Positions 15,090 through 23,763 of a stretch of 64,000 nucleotides of DNA are shown in pieces. Each line of letters starts with the position of its first letter. The stretch's first letter is position 1. This DNA is from Streptosporangium saharense. Its GTDB lineage: Bacteria; Actinomycetota; Actinomycetes; Streptosporangiales; Streptosporangiaceae. Where the stretch lies: NCBI RefSeq assembly GCF_014203715.1, contig NZ_JACHJP010000011.1, forward strand, positions 1 to 64,000. The letters are read 5' to 3'. The position numbers and the translations under genes were made by a program. The notes below the pieces were generated by a model. The model had not been told where the DNA came from and made no database searches. It saw nothing but the letters and a program-made list of their open reading frames with translations.

Positions 15090-15953
15090 ATGACCACGAC
15101 GACCGACTTCGACCGCACGCGACTGAGCCGCACGCCACGCGTCCGCTCGCTCCGGCTGGGCGATCTGACGGTCACTTACGTCCCCGACGGTGCGGTACGG
15201 CTCAAGCCACACGGCTGGCTGCCCGCCGCCACCGCCGACGACTGGGCGGACAACCGTGACCACCTCGACCAGGACGGTCTCCTGGTGGCCGGGATCGGCG
15301 GGCTGCTGGTCGAGCGGGGTGACCGGGCGCTGCTCATCGACGCCGGATTCGGCCCCGAGTCCCACCCTGACGATCCGGGCAACCCGCTGATCGGCACGCT
15401 GCACGGCGGTGAGCTCCTGGAGAGCCTGCGACGGCTTGGCCGTACGCCGGAACAGATCGAGGCCGTCGCCATCACCCACCTGCACCCCGACCACCTGGGC
15501 TGGACCTGGAGCGACCTGCTTCCCTTCGCGCACGCCGCCCACCTGGTCGCGGCGCCCGAGTGGGAGCGGCGTGACCTCGCCGCCGAACCACGGCTGGCCG
15601 TCATGGCGCCCCGGGTCCGTACGGTCGAGGACGGCGAGGAGATCTTCCCCGGGGTGAGGGCCTCGTTCGCGCACGGGCACACCGTCGGCCACACCACCTA
15701 CGTCATCACCGGAGGCGGACGGCGGCTCATCGCGTTCGGCGACGCCCTGCACACGCCGGTCCAGGTCACCCACCCCGAATGGTCCTGCGGGATCGACCAC
15801 GACCCCATCGAGTCCGCCGAGCACCGCCGTCGGCTGGTCGAGGAACTGAGCCGCCCCGGCACGGTCGGCTACGGCGGCCACTTCGCCGACGTGGTCTTCG
15901 GCCGCGCGGAACCCCGCCCCGACGGCCACCTCACCTGGGTCCCCATCGCCTGA
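15090..15953 (+). CDS. MBL-fold metallo-hydrolase (lactonase-like)
   Basis: A 287-residue metallo-beta-lactamase-fold enzyme with a di-zinc site: THLHPDHLGW (HxHxDH, near residue 133), GHTVGHTTY, FGDALH (bridging Asp) and a final His in GYGGHF. The architecture and length fit the broad group with quorum-quenching lactonases and alkylsulfatase-like proteins; the substrate cannot be read from sequence. ATG 15090 lies 5 bp after GAGGTGGG. It is divergent from and probably repressed by the MarR protein at 14556. Confidence 0.85.
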   Translation: MTTTTDFDRTRLSRTPRVRSLRLGDLTVTYVPDGAVRLKPHGWLPAATADDWADNRDHLDQDGLLVAGIGGLLVERGDRALLIDAGFGPESHPDDPGNPLIGTLHGGELLESLRRLGRTPEQIEAVAITHLHPDHLGWTWSDLLPFAHAAHLVAAPEWERRDLAAEPRLAVMAPRVRTVEDGEEIFPGVRASFAHGHTVGHTTYVITGGGRRLIAFGDALHTPVQVTHPEWSCGIDHDPIESAEHRRRLVEELSRPGTVGYGGHFADVVFGRAEPRPDGHLTWVPIA

Positions 15954-16159
15954 CATGTCCCCCGGCGCCCGCTTCACCGCGACCACACGGCCTCCCCAAG
16001 CGTCGGGCCGTATGGCTGCTCGTCGTCGCGGGCATCGGGAACAGCGTCGTCCAGCCCGTCGGTGACGTTCGCGGTAGGGCCGCGCTGATCATCTTCGGTC
16101 CGTACGGTGCCGGGCGGTGAGGGACAGCCGGGATCGTGGCTGTTTGGCAGACTCTGGCC

Positions 16160-19100
16160 ATGGTGAGTGGACGGGTGCGTGTCGGCATCCTCGGGCCCCT
16201 GGTGCTGGAAACCGACTCCGGCCCGGTGCGGGTGGGGGGTGTGCGGCTGCGGGTGTTGCTGGCCCGGTTGGCGCTGGAGGCCGGGCGTGCCGTACGGCCC
16301 GCGACCCTGGTCGAGGAGTTGTGGGACGAGGAGGCGCCGGAGGATCCCCAACGCGCGTTGCAGTCGCTGGTTTCCCGGTTGCGGCACGTCCTGGGTGATC
16401 CCGGGCTGCTCACTTTGGGTCCCGCCGGATATCGGCTGGCCGTCGAGCCGGAGGCGATCGACGTCGTCCGGTTCGAGCGGCTGGCCCGTGAGGGACGGCG
16501 GCTGCACGCGGAGTCCCGGCCCGTGGAGGCCGCCGCCGTACTGCGTGAGGCCCTGGGTCTGTGGCGGGGGCCCGCCCTGGCGGACGTGCGGGAGGCGCCG
16601 TTCGCCGAGGCCGAGGCAGAGCGGTTCGGGCGGGCCCGGCTGGCCGTTCTGGAGGACCGGATCGAGGCCGAACTCGCGCTGGGCGCCGACCCCGACCTGG
16701 TCGCCGAGCTCGAATCGCTGACCGCCGCGCATCCGCTGCGGGAACGGCCGCAGGCCCAGCTCATCCGGGCCCTGGCGCTGAACGGCCGGGGCGCCGAGGC
16801 ACTGGCCGCCTACCAGCGGATCCGTGACCTGCTCGCGGACGGTTTCGGCAGCGATCCGGGACCGCACCTCCGGGAGGCCCACCTGGCGGTGCTGCGTGGC
16901 GCGCTCCCCCGGTCCCGCCGGTCGCACGGCAACCTGGACGTCCCGCTCACCAGCTTCGTCGGCCGTGACGAGGACGTGCGCCGGGTGGTCGAACTGCTCG
17001 GCGACGTACGGCTGGTCACCCTGGTCGGTCCGGGAGGAGCGGGCAAGACCCGGCTGGCCAACGCCGTCGGAGGGCGGCTCACCCCGTCGGGCGGGGTGTG
17101 GTTCGTCCCGCTTGCCCCGATCGGCGCGGACGACGTGCCCCGCGTGGTGCTCGACCTGCTGCGAACACGTCAGGAGGGTGGGCCGTCCCGGCCCGTCACC
17201 CCGGAGGAGATCCCCGGCCACCTGGTCGAGACGATCGCCGACGACGACCTGGTCCTGGTGCTGGACAACTGCGAGCACGTGGTCGAGGCCGTCGCGACGC
17301 TCGCCGCGACCCTTCTCACCCGCTGCCCGGGGCTGCGGGTGCTGGCCACCGGCAGGGAGCCGCTGCGGATCGACGGCGAGACCCTGCACCCGGTGCTCCC
17401 GCTGGAGCTGCCGGAACCGGGGGCGAGCGCCGAGCGGGCCCGCGCCTGCGCGGCGGTCCGCCTGTTCCACGACCGGGCCGCCGCGGTACGGCCAGGCTTC
17501 GTCCCCGAGGGCGGCGCGCTGACGGCGGTGGTCGAGATCTGCCATCGTCTGGACGGCCTGCCGCTGGCGATCGAGCTGGCCGCGGCGCGGTTGCGCGCCC
17601 TGCCGGTCGAGGCGGTCGCGGCACGGCTCGACGACCGCTTCCGGCTGCTCACCGGCGGCAGCCGTACGGCACTGCCACGGCACAGGACGCTGGGCGCGGC
17701 GGTCGCCTGGAGCTGGGACCTGCTCGACGCCGGGGAAAGGACGCTGCTGGAGCGGTTGTCGGTCGTGCCCGGCACCTTCGCCGAGGACGCGGCGGAGGCG
17801 GTCGGCGGGGTGGGTGACGTCCGGGAGACGCTGGCGGCGCTGGTGGACAGGTCCCTGCTGCATCCGGTGGAGCCGGCCGATCCGGTCGAGCCGCGCTACC
17901 GGGTGCTGGAGACTATCAGGGAGTACGGCCTCGCGCGGCTGGCTGAGCGGGGTGAGGCCGAGGCCGTACGAGAACGGTATGCCGCGTTCCTCCTCCGGCT
18001 GGCCGAGACCGCGGACCCACAGCTGCGCACGTCAGGTCAGCTGCGCTGGCTGGTCCGCCTGTCCGCGGAACGGGACAACCTGTCGGCCGCGATCCGGTGG
18101 GCGGTGGAGTCGGGCGACGCCGACCTGGCGGTCCGGTTCGGTGTCGCGCTGTGCTGGTTCTGGTTCCTGCGGGACCACCCGCCGGAGTCGCTGGACCTGC
18201 TTGGCCGGATACTCCGGGTTCGCGGTCCGGCCGAATCGCGAGCACGCGGGCTGGTGGTCGTCGCGCACGCGCTCGCCATGACCGAGGTCGTCGGTGAGCC
18301 AGACGAGGGGCAGGAGACCTTCGACCGGATCGGGAAGGCGCTCGGGGACGCCTCCGGGGACCACCCCGTCCTGGAGATGGCCCGGCTGGCGCTCGCCGTA
18401 GGCGCGGGCGCACCGGACATTCCCGGCTCCCCCGTCGAGGTGGCGGATCCGTGGGACCGGTCGCTGTCCCTGCTGGTCAGGGGTGTGCTGGCGATGAACA
18501 CCGGGCAGCCCACGGAGGCGACGCGTCTGCTGTCGCGGGCGCTGGCCGGGTTCGAGGAGACCGGCGAGCGGTGGGGGCTGGGGACCACGCTGAGCACCCT
18601 GAACGCGGCGGCACAGCGGGCGGGCGAACCGGTCTCGCCCGCGCTGGCGGAGCGGGCCAGCCGCTGCTTTCAGGAACTCGGCATGCCCGAGCACACGACG
18701 GAGAGCGAGGTCGCCGCCGCGCTTCACCTGGCCCGGATCGGTGACGTGGACGGCGGGCGGCGACGGCTGACGGACCTGCTCGCCCAGGCGGCGCGGACCG
18801 GGTCGGCGGAGTCGCGGACCCAGGTGTGTCTCGGCCTGGCACGGCTGGAATGGCAGGCCGGACGACCGGAACAGGCCCGCGAACACGCCGAGGCCGGACT
18901 GACCGAGGCCCACCCCGGCCGGTCCACCCCGCACCTGACCGCGTTGCTGCTGGCCGTACTCGCCCACGTGGACGTCGCGGAAGGAGCGCCCGACGAGGCG
19001 GCGCACCGGCTCGACCACCCGGCGGTACACCTGACACTGGCCTGGCGCACACCGGTCGCGGCCTCGATCGCGGTCGCCGCCGCCGCGATCGAACTGTGCC

Positions 19101-19357
19101 GTGACCGGCCAGGACGGGCGGGACGACTGCTGGGAGCCGCCGCCGTGCTGCGGGGCCGGGACGATCCCGACGATCCCGACGTACGGCTGATCGCCCGGCG
19201 GGCCACGGCGGTCCTGGGGGTCGCCGGGTTCACGGACGTGTACGCCGTGGGCGCGGCGGCGCAGCGGGTCGAGGCCGAGGAACTGGTGGTCGCGGTCATC
19301 ACCGCCTCGGGGGCGGACGCCGGGACACCCTCGACGGAGGCGAGGGGGCTGTCGTGA
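16160..19357 (+). CDS. AfsR/SARP-type regulator with BTAD, NTPase and helical repeats
   Basis: A 1065-residue cytoplasmic transcription factor. Residues 1-90 form an OmpR-like winged helix (GILGPLVLETDSGPVRVGGVRLRVLL). Residues about 95-245 are the bacterial transcriptional activation domain (ALGLWRGPALADVREAPF, AHPLRERPQAQLIRAL). From about 265 an NTPase module follows, with Walker A GPGGAGKTRL near 289 and Walker B LVLVLDNCEH near 366. After about 500 come alpha-helical TPR-like repeats. ATG 16160 is preferred over GTG 16136 because it starts right at the fold (MVSGRVRVGILGP). Large SARPs activate secondary-metabolite genes, but no biosynthetic cluster adjoins it, so its target may be remote. 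The 3' end is partly duplicated downstream (19224-19610). Confidence 0.9.
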   Translation: MVSGRVRVGILGPLVLETDSGPVRVGGVRLRVLLARLALEAGRAVRPATLVEELWDEEAPEDPQRALQSLVSRLRHVLGDPGLLTLGPAGYRLAVEPEAIDVVRFERLAREGRRLHAESRPVEAAAVLREALGLWRGPALADVREAPFAEAEAERFGRARLAVLEDRIEAELALGADPDLVAELESLTAAHPLRERPQAQLIRALALNGRGAEALAAYQRIRDLLADGFGSDPGPHLREAHLAVLRGALPRSRRSHGNLDVPLTSFVGRDEDVRRVVELLGDVRLVTLVGPGGAGKTRLANAVGGRLTPSGGVWFVPLAPIGADDVPRVVLDLLRTRQEGGPSRPVTPEEIPGHLVETIADDDLVLVLDNCEHVVEAVATLAATLLTRCPGLRVLATGREPLRIDGETLHPVLPLELPEPGASAERARACAAVRLFHDRAAAVRPGFVPEGGALTAVVEICHRLDGLPLAIELAAARLRALPVEAVAARLDDRFRLLTGGSRTALPRHRTLGAAVAWSWDLLDAGERTLLERLSVVPGTFAEDAAEAVGGVGDVRETLAALVDRSLLHPVEPADPVEPRYRVLETIREYGLARLAERGEAEAVRERYAAFLLRLAETADPQLRTSGQLRWLVRLSAERDNLSAAIRWAVESGDADLAVRFGVALCWFWFLRDHPPESLDLLGRILRVRGPAESRARGLVVVAHALAMTEVVGEPDEGQETFDRIGKALGDASGDHPVLEMARLALAVGAGAPDIPGSPVEVADPWDRSLSLLVRGVLAMNTGQPTEATRLLSRALAGFEETGERWGLGTTLSTLNAAAQRAGEPVSPALAERASRCFQELGMPEHTTESEVAAALHLARIGDVDGGRRRLTDLLAQAARTGSAESRTQVCLGLARLEWQAGRPEQAREHAEAGLTEAHPGRSTPHLTALLLAVLAHVDVAEGAPDEAAHRLDHPAVHLTLAWRTPVAASIAVAAAAIELCRDRPGRAGRLLGAAAVLRGRDDPDDPDVRLIARRATAVLGVAGFTDVYAVGAAAQRVEAEELVVAVITASGADAGTPSTEARGLS

Positions 19358-19610
19358 GGATCGGTGGTTGCCCATGTCTGCGGATTTCCGCTCGTTTCCA
19401 CGGGCCACGTGGGTGTTATATCCGGGTTCACGGACGTGTACGCCGCGGGTCGAGGCCGAGGAACTGGTGGCCGCGGTCATCACCGCCTCGGGGGCGGACG
19501 CCGGGACACCCCCGCCGGAGGCGAAGGGGCTGTCGTGAGGATCGGTGGTTGCCCGTGTCCGTGGATTTCCGCTTGTTTCCGCAGGTCACATGGGTGCTAC
19601 ATCCGGGTTC
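19224..19610. repeat. Imperfect tandem duplication of the SARP gene 3' end
   Basis: The stretch from CCGGGTTCACGGACGTGTAC (19224) through the stop codon and about 65 bp beyond is repeated, starting again at 19422. The second copy lacks about 18 bp (GTGGGCGCGGCGGCGCAG region) but still encodes an in-frame tail ending GLS-stop. A third copy begins at about 19602 with CCGGGTTC and merges into the 3' end of the MerR gene. Unit lengths are about 198 and 180 bp. It looks like slippage or unequal exchange between the short CCGGGTTC seeds. Confidence 0.8.
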
Positions 19611-20355
19611 GCGCGTACGTTCGCAGTGCGTCACGGACGAAAGCCGCCCCTGCGGCGTCGTCATACATGGCGGTGAAGCGGGGGTCGTCGACGAACATGT
19701 CCGCGATGCCGTTCACCATCTCGATCGAGCGTTCCCGGTCGCCCTCGGCGGTGGGGGTGCCCGGGATCTGGCTCAGCCACCGGACGTGCCGGGCGGCCAG
19801 TGACTGGGCGTGTTCCGAGGCCGGTGAGTCCCCGGCCTTGGCCGCGGCGACCCAGGCGGCGACGAGGTCGTCGGTGTCCCGCTTCCAGGCCCGCTGCTGG
19901 TCGAGGCTCTTGCCATGCCACCAGTCGTTGCTCACCTGGAACGCGTGCTCGCCCCACCGCGAGATCACCTCGTCCTTGTAGAGATCGTTGAACCCCGACA
20001 GCATGACGTCCATCCGCGGTTCGGCCCCCGCCTGCAGGGCTTCGAGGGTGTGACGCACCGACCGGATCCGCCGTTCGACGCGGTCGCGTTCCTCCTCCAG
20101 CTCGGCGATGTGGGCGCGCAGTCCCTCGCACGTGTCCACCTCCTCGGCCAGGACCTCGGCGATGGCCGGAAGGCCCATCCCGAGGCGGCGCATGAGCAGG
20201 ATCCGCTGGAGCCGGGCGACCGCGACGGCGTCGTAGTGGCGGTGCCCGTTCTCACCGACCCGGGACGGGACCAGGAGCCCAACGTGGTCGTAGTGACGCA
20301 GGGTGCGGCTGGTGATGCCGGCCCGCGCCGCGAGTTCCTGGATCGTCCACTCCAC
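19597..20355 (-). CDS. MerR-family regulator with TipAS antibiotic-binding domain (TipAL-like)
   Basis: A 252-residue activator. The N-terminal MerR HTH (residues 1-70: WTIQELAARAGITSRTLRHYDHVGLL) is followed by a coiled-coil dimer helix (LRAHIAELEEERDRVERRI) and a C-terminal TipAS domain (MLSGFNDLYKDEVISRWGEHAFQVSNDWW). TipAS domains bind thiopeptides and other structurally diverse antibiotics and trigger transcription. It follows the metalloprotease gene with a gap of 10 bp, so both are probably transcribed from the MerR-type promoter at 21258-21288, making the system self-activating. Confidence 0.92.
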   Translation of the reverse strand: MEWTIQELAARAGITSRTLRHYDHVGLLVPSRVGENGHRHYDAVAVARLQRILLMRRLGMGLPAIAEVLAEEVDTCEGLRAHIAELEEERDRVERRIRSVRHTLEALQAGAEPRMDVMLSGFNDLYKDEVISRWGEHAFQVSNDWWHGKSLDQQRAWKRDTDDLVAAWVAAAKAGDSPASEHAQSLAARHVRWLSQIPGTPTAEGDRERSIEMVNGIADMFVDDPRFTAMYDDAAGAAFVRDALRTYARTRM

Positions 20356-20365
20356 GGTTCCAGTG

Positions 20366-21250
20366 TCACCTGAGGCGGAGCGTGGTCGCGATGATCTCCG
20401 AGGCGTCGGCGTGCAGGGCCTGCGCCGCCGTCTGCCCGGTCTCCGCCAGGTAGGTGTCGACCAGCCGGTTGCCCGCGGCGTACCCGGCGCCCATCGGCAG
20501 CCCCACCGGGGTGACGCCGAGATGCTCGGCGCCGGGGTCGCCGTGCACCCAGGCGGTGAAGTTCCGCATGCCCGTCACGTCGAGCCCGGTGAGCACCTTG
20601 TCGAAGACCGCGTCGTCGTGAAGGTGCGGCACGCCGATCCGGGTGGGGCCGAGCTCGTCGCCGTAGAGCTGACGGGCGAAGGCGTCGGCCAGGCCCTCGC
20701 CGACGATGTGCTCGCCGACCGTGACGGTCATCGGGTCCCACACGACCCCGCCCGGGCTCCACCGCAGGTTGTGATGGAGTTCGTGCACGGCGGTGGCCTC
20801 CAGCCGCTCCACGTTCTCGGGGAAGGGCCAGAACGTGATGGCGATGTTGCCCGAGATGCCGCCGAACCCGGTCAGTCCCAGGCAGGGGCCCATGAAGTGC
20901 CTGTCACCCGGATCGCCGAGGACGAACAGCACGGTGATGTCCGGGGCCTCCAGTCCCGGCGTGGCCTCCAGCAGTACGGCGAGCGCGTCGTCGAGCGCGC
21001 GTCGCATCCGCTCCCAGGCTCCGGCCGCCGCCAGGGTTTCGAGCGCGTCGAGGCAACGCTCCTCGTCGCGGTCGATGGGGAACCCGCACGTCGCGAGGTG
21101 CACGGCGACCAGGTCGAGCTCGCCGGGGTGGTAGCGGTACATGCCGCTGTTGAGCTCCAGCATCGAACGCAGCAGGTCGGCGCGGTCCGCGACCGGGGCC
21201 AGCAGGATCCGCCGCATGGCGGAGTAGGTGTCGAGGACGGTGATGGACAT
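20366..21250 (-). CDS. DUF2268-type putative zinc metalloprotease
   Basis: A 294-residue protein with a gluzincin-like site: AVHELHHNLRW (HExxH, residues about 154-164) and a downstream GEGLADAFARQL carrying the third ligand Glu. This matches DUF2268, a predicted Zn-dependent protease family. There is no signal peptide, so it should act in the cytoplasm. It is the first gene of an operon with a TipAS-type MerR regulator. The promoter geometry predicts that the transcript begins at or within a base or two of the ATG (leaderless). The target protein is unknown. Confidence 0.8.
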   Translation of the reverse strand: MSITVLDTYSAMRRILLAPVADRADLLRSMLELNSGMYRYHPGELDLVAVHLATCGFPIDRDEERCLDALETLAAAGAWERMRRALDDALAVLLEATPGLEAPDITVLFVLGDPGDRHFMGPCLGLTGFGGISGNIAITFWPFPENVERLEATAVHELHHNLRWSPGGVVWDPMTVTVGEHIVGEGLADAFARQLYGDELGPTRIGVPHLHDDAVFDKVLTGLDVTGMRNFTAWVHGDPGAEHLGVTPVGLPMGAGYAAGNRLVDTYLAETGQTAAQALHADASEIIATTLRLR

Positions 21251-21257
21251 GGCGCCG

Positions 21258-21288
21258 ATGCTAGAAGTTGACGCAGCGTCAACGTCAA
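21258..21288 (-). promoter_or_regulatory. MerR-type promoter with 19-bp spacer and central palindrome
   Basis: Reading the minus strand: -35 TTGACG (21288-21283), a 19-bp spacer and -10 TAGCAT (21263-21258). The spacer is filled by the perfect palindrome GTTGACGCTGCGTCAAC (21267-21283). An over-long spacer with an embedded dyad is the hallmark of MerR-activated promoters. The -10 ends 7 bp before the ATG of the metalloprotease gene, so a leaderless mRNA is expected. The 3' end of the neighbouring serine hydrolase gene, also read from the minus strand, reaches to 21285, just into the -35. Confidence 0.85.
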
Positions 21289-22508
21289 ACCAGCGGTTTG
21301 CCGAACATGGCGCAGGTCACCGCGCTCTGGAAGGCCTGGGTGGCCTTGGCGAGTTTGGGGTCGGTCTCGAACTCGGCCCAGAACTCCGTCGAGACGAGAA
21401 CCGACGCCGTACGGCCACCGGCACGGTCGGTGATGTTGGTGGTGAGGTAGCCGGGGATGCCGCCATCATGACCCCAGAACGTGCCGCAGGGGGTGGCGGC
21501 CGTCTGGATGCCGAGCCCGTAGCCGGGGCCGTCCGGCTGCCGCGCGTCGATCGGTAGGGTCGCGCGCATCTGCGCGAGCTGGGCGGCGGGCAGCAGCTTG
21601 CCCGACATCAACGCCGTGGAGAACCGGGCCCAGTCCTGCGCGTTCGAGACCATCGCCCCGGCCGCCCCACCCCATCCGGGGTCGTTGCCCGAGACGTCCA
21701 CGTGGCCGTGGCGGCGCGTCCCGGCGAAGTTCCTGAACCAGACGGGCACCTCGGGCGGCATGTGGGCGGCGTCCCGTTCGTAGCCGTGGGCGTACGGCCC
21801 GCGCCAGGTGGAGTCCGTGGCGTAGTAGGTGTGGTTGAGACCGAGTGGCCTGGCGATCCGGTCCCGGACCAGGTTCGCCAGGCTCGTCCCGGTGGCCCGT
21901 TCGAGGACGGCGCCGATCGCGGCGTAGTTGGTGTTGCTGTAGGACCACTTCGTGCCGGGTGCGAACAGCGGGTCGTGCTTCACCCCCACGGCGAGCAGTT
22001 TCGCCGAGGTCCACCGCTGCCGTTCCCTGCCGACTATCGACGGCCGGAGCGCGGGGTCCTCGGTGTAGTCGAACAGGCCGCCGGTGTGGTTCAGCAGCAT
22101 GCGCAGCGTGATCGCCTTACCGTTGGGCACCTTGCCCGGCAGCCACTTCTCCACCGGGTCGGACAGGGTGAGCTTGCCCTCGGCGACCAGTTGGAGGACG
22201 AGCGTGGCCACCATGGTCTTGGTGTTGGAGCCCATCCGGTACTCGTCCGTCGCCGTGAGCAGGTGGTCCTGCCTGGTCCAGGGGGCCTGTTCGACGATCT
22301 CGACCGGGTGGCCGTGGCCGTCGTCGATCCGCGCGATCACGCCGGGCGCCCCGGCCGCGACCAGCTCGCGTGCCAGCCGCCGGAGTTGTTCGGTGTTGTC
22401 GCCGGTCGTTGAGGCGACAGCCGGGGAGGCCATGGCGACGCTCGCCGCCAGCGCGAGGGCCACGGTCCTGTGCGGGCGGCGCCGTACGACAAAAAAGGTT
22501 CGGGACAT
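21285..22508 (-). CDS. Secreted serine hydrolase, class C beta-lactamase / DD-carboxypeptidase family
   Basis: A 407-residue exported protein. The signal peptide is residues 1-33 (basic RRRPHRT, hydrophobic core, cleavage near AVAS). The catalytic SxxK is Ser94-Asn-Thr-Lys97, then YSN near residue 200 (second motif), HTGG and a third HDGG-type motif (WGHDGGIPGY). This is the S12 fold shared by D-Ala-D-Ala carboxypeptidases, esterases and AmpC enzymes; peptidoglycan or ester hydrolysis is likely. ATG 22508 with AAAGGA upstream is chosen. Its 3' end abuts the -35 of the following operon, so readthrough could feed the protease and MerR genes. Confidence 0.9.
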   Translation of the reverse strand: MSRTFFVVRRRPHRTVALALAASVAMASPAVASTTGDNTEQLRRLARELVAAGAPGVIARIDDGHGHPVEIVEQAPWTRQDHLLTATDEYRMGSNTKTMVATLVLQLVAEGKLTLSDPVEKWLPGKVPNGKAITLRMLLNHTGGLFDYTEDPALRPSIVGRERQRWTSAKLLAVGVKHDPLFAPGTKWSYSNTNYAAIGAVLERATGTSLANLVRDRIARPLGLNHTYYATDSTWRGPYAHGYERDAAHMPPEVPVWFRNFAGTRRHGHVDVSGNDPGWGGAAGAMVSNAQDWARFSTALMSGKLLPAAQLAQMRATLPIDARQPDGPGYGLGIQTAATPCGTFWGHDGGIPGYLTTNITDRAGGRTASVLVSTEFWAEFETDPKLAKATQAFQSAVTCAMFGKPLV

Positions 22509-22572
22509 CGGCCTGTTCCTTTCGGAGGTGGTGGACGTCCCCACCCTCGGGCCCGCCGCTCACAGACCGCAC

Positions 22573-22866
22573 TCAGCGCGCTGTCAGCCGTCCGCCAGGA
22601 GGACTGTGCACGCGGTGCCCCGCGTCCTCGACGGTCACCATCCCGCACGTCCTGGCCAGCGCGCCCGGCGAGACGTGGCTGCTCGGACCGCCGCTGACCA
22701 GCAGCGTTGACGCGCTGATCGCCCGCAGGCGTGAACTCCGTGATGATCGGTTCGAACAGACGCCAGTTTCGGTGACCGAATCGAGGGGTTCGCCCGGTGG
22801 CGCCTCATGGCCGTGGGCGGCGAAACCGTCCCGGGTGGCGGCACTGCTACCCAGCGCGTGGAGCAT
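22573..22866 (-). pseudogene. Alpha/beta hydrolase remnant with a large internal deletion
   Basis: The 97-residue frame joins MLHALGSSAATRDGFAAHGHE, the oxyanion-loop region of an alpha/beta hydrolase, to TLLVSGGPSSHVSPGALA and VTVEDAGHRVHS, the last strand and catalytic-His region. The middle of about 150 residues with the nucleophile elbow is gone. A functional hydrolase is therefore impossible. It fills most of the 388-bp gap between the serine hydrolase and the double-SnoaL gene. Confidence 0.65.
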
Positions 22867-22896
22867 CCTGTGGGCCGGTCTCGCCGCAGGCGAGCG

Positions 22897-23733
22897 TCAC
22901 CTCGCGGAAGGAACGGAGGGAACGGTGAGCGCCTCGGCGACGGTGAGGCTGTCCTCGTACACCGCGTACCGGACGACCAGCCCGTTCCGCACGGTGAGGT
23001 GGACCGCGCACAGGGCCGTGTACGGCCTGCCGGTGGCCCGTACCGTCTGCCGGATGTCGCCGAGGATCACCGCCTCCGTCCCGTCGACGACGATCCCCGA
23101 CACCGTGCCCGCCGACTTCTCCGGGACGTGGAAGGCGGCGATCTCCCTGAAGTGGCCGGCGACGTCGGCGCGGGTCGAGCGGGGGCGGATCCACGGCACC
23201 GCGGGATGGCCCTCTTCCGGCCAGTCGAGCCGCCACTCGACGCGCTCGGCGAACAGTTCGGCGATCCGGTCCGGGTCCCCCTCCCCCAGACGGCGCAGGA
23301 ACGCCTCCGCCGTGGCGCGGGTGACGGTCTCCTCGGCCGGAGCGTCCACGGTGAACTGGTACTCACGCAGGATGAGCCCGTTCTCCCCGAGGATGAGGAG
23401 GACCCGGCCGGTCCAGGCCACCTCTCCCCCGGCCTCGGGGACCATGTGGACGGTGAAGGCGAGCGCGTCGTGGTGGCCGGTCGCGTCGCCCTCGGCGCGG
23501 AAGACGAATCCGCCGTCGCGCACCAGGTCCTCGTACGCCCTGGTGACGTGGCTCTCCAGGGCGTCGTGGCCGTGGCGGGTCGCGGCCTCGGTGATCCGGA
23601 CGCCGTCGGGATCCCACAGGCCGACGATGGCCCGCCGCCGCGCGACGGGGTCGGGCTCGTGCCACACCGCGACATATCGGTCGATGAGCTGATCGATGTT
23701 CACGACCAGGACGCTATTCCGCTTCCCTGCCAT
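22897..23733 (-). CDS. Double SnoaL-like (NTF2-fold) protein
   Basis: A 278-residue protein with two successive SnoaL-like domains. The first is about residues 12-125 (IDQLIDRYVAVWHEPDPVAR, LWDPDGVRITE, GHDALESHVTRAYEDL). The second is about 133-265 (AEAFLRRLGEGDPDRIAELFAERVEWRLDW, RADVAGHFREIAAFH). Single-domain relatives act as polyketide cyclases, isomerases or dehydratase-like scaffolds; a fused pair could form the dimer internally. ATG 23733 is used; GTG 23703 (NIDQLIDRY) is a plausible shorter start. It lies downstream of the quinone-oxidoreductase-like gene on the same strand with a 30-bp gap and may be cotranscribed. Confidence 0.75.
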   Translation of the reverse strand: MAGKRNSVLVVNIDQLIDRYVAVWHEPDPVARRRAIVGLWDPDGVRITEAATRHGHDALESHVTRAYEDLVRDGGFVFRAEGDATGHHDALAFTVHMVPEAGGEVAWTGRVLLILGENGLILREYQFTVDAPAEETVTRATAEAFLRRLGEGDPDRIAELFAERVEWRLDWPEEGHPAVPWIRPRSTRADVAGHFREIAAFHVPEKSAGTVSGIVVDGTEAVILGDIRQTVRATGRPYTALCAVHLTVRNGLVVRYAVYEDSLTVAEALTVPSVPSAR

Positions 23734-23763
23734 CCTGTGTCAGTGAACCGAGGCGGACTTTCG

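Noticed and set aside
15957..16120. Possible MFS N-terminal scrap (KRRAVWLLVVAGIGNSVVQP)
   Set aside because: A single hydrophobic stretch without start, motif or continuation; too little to call a pseudogene.
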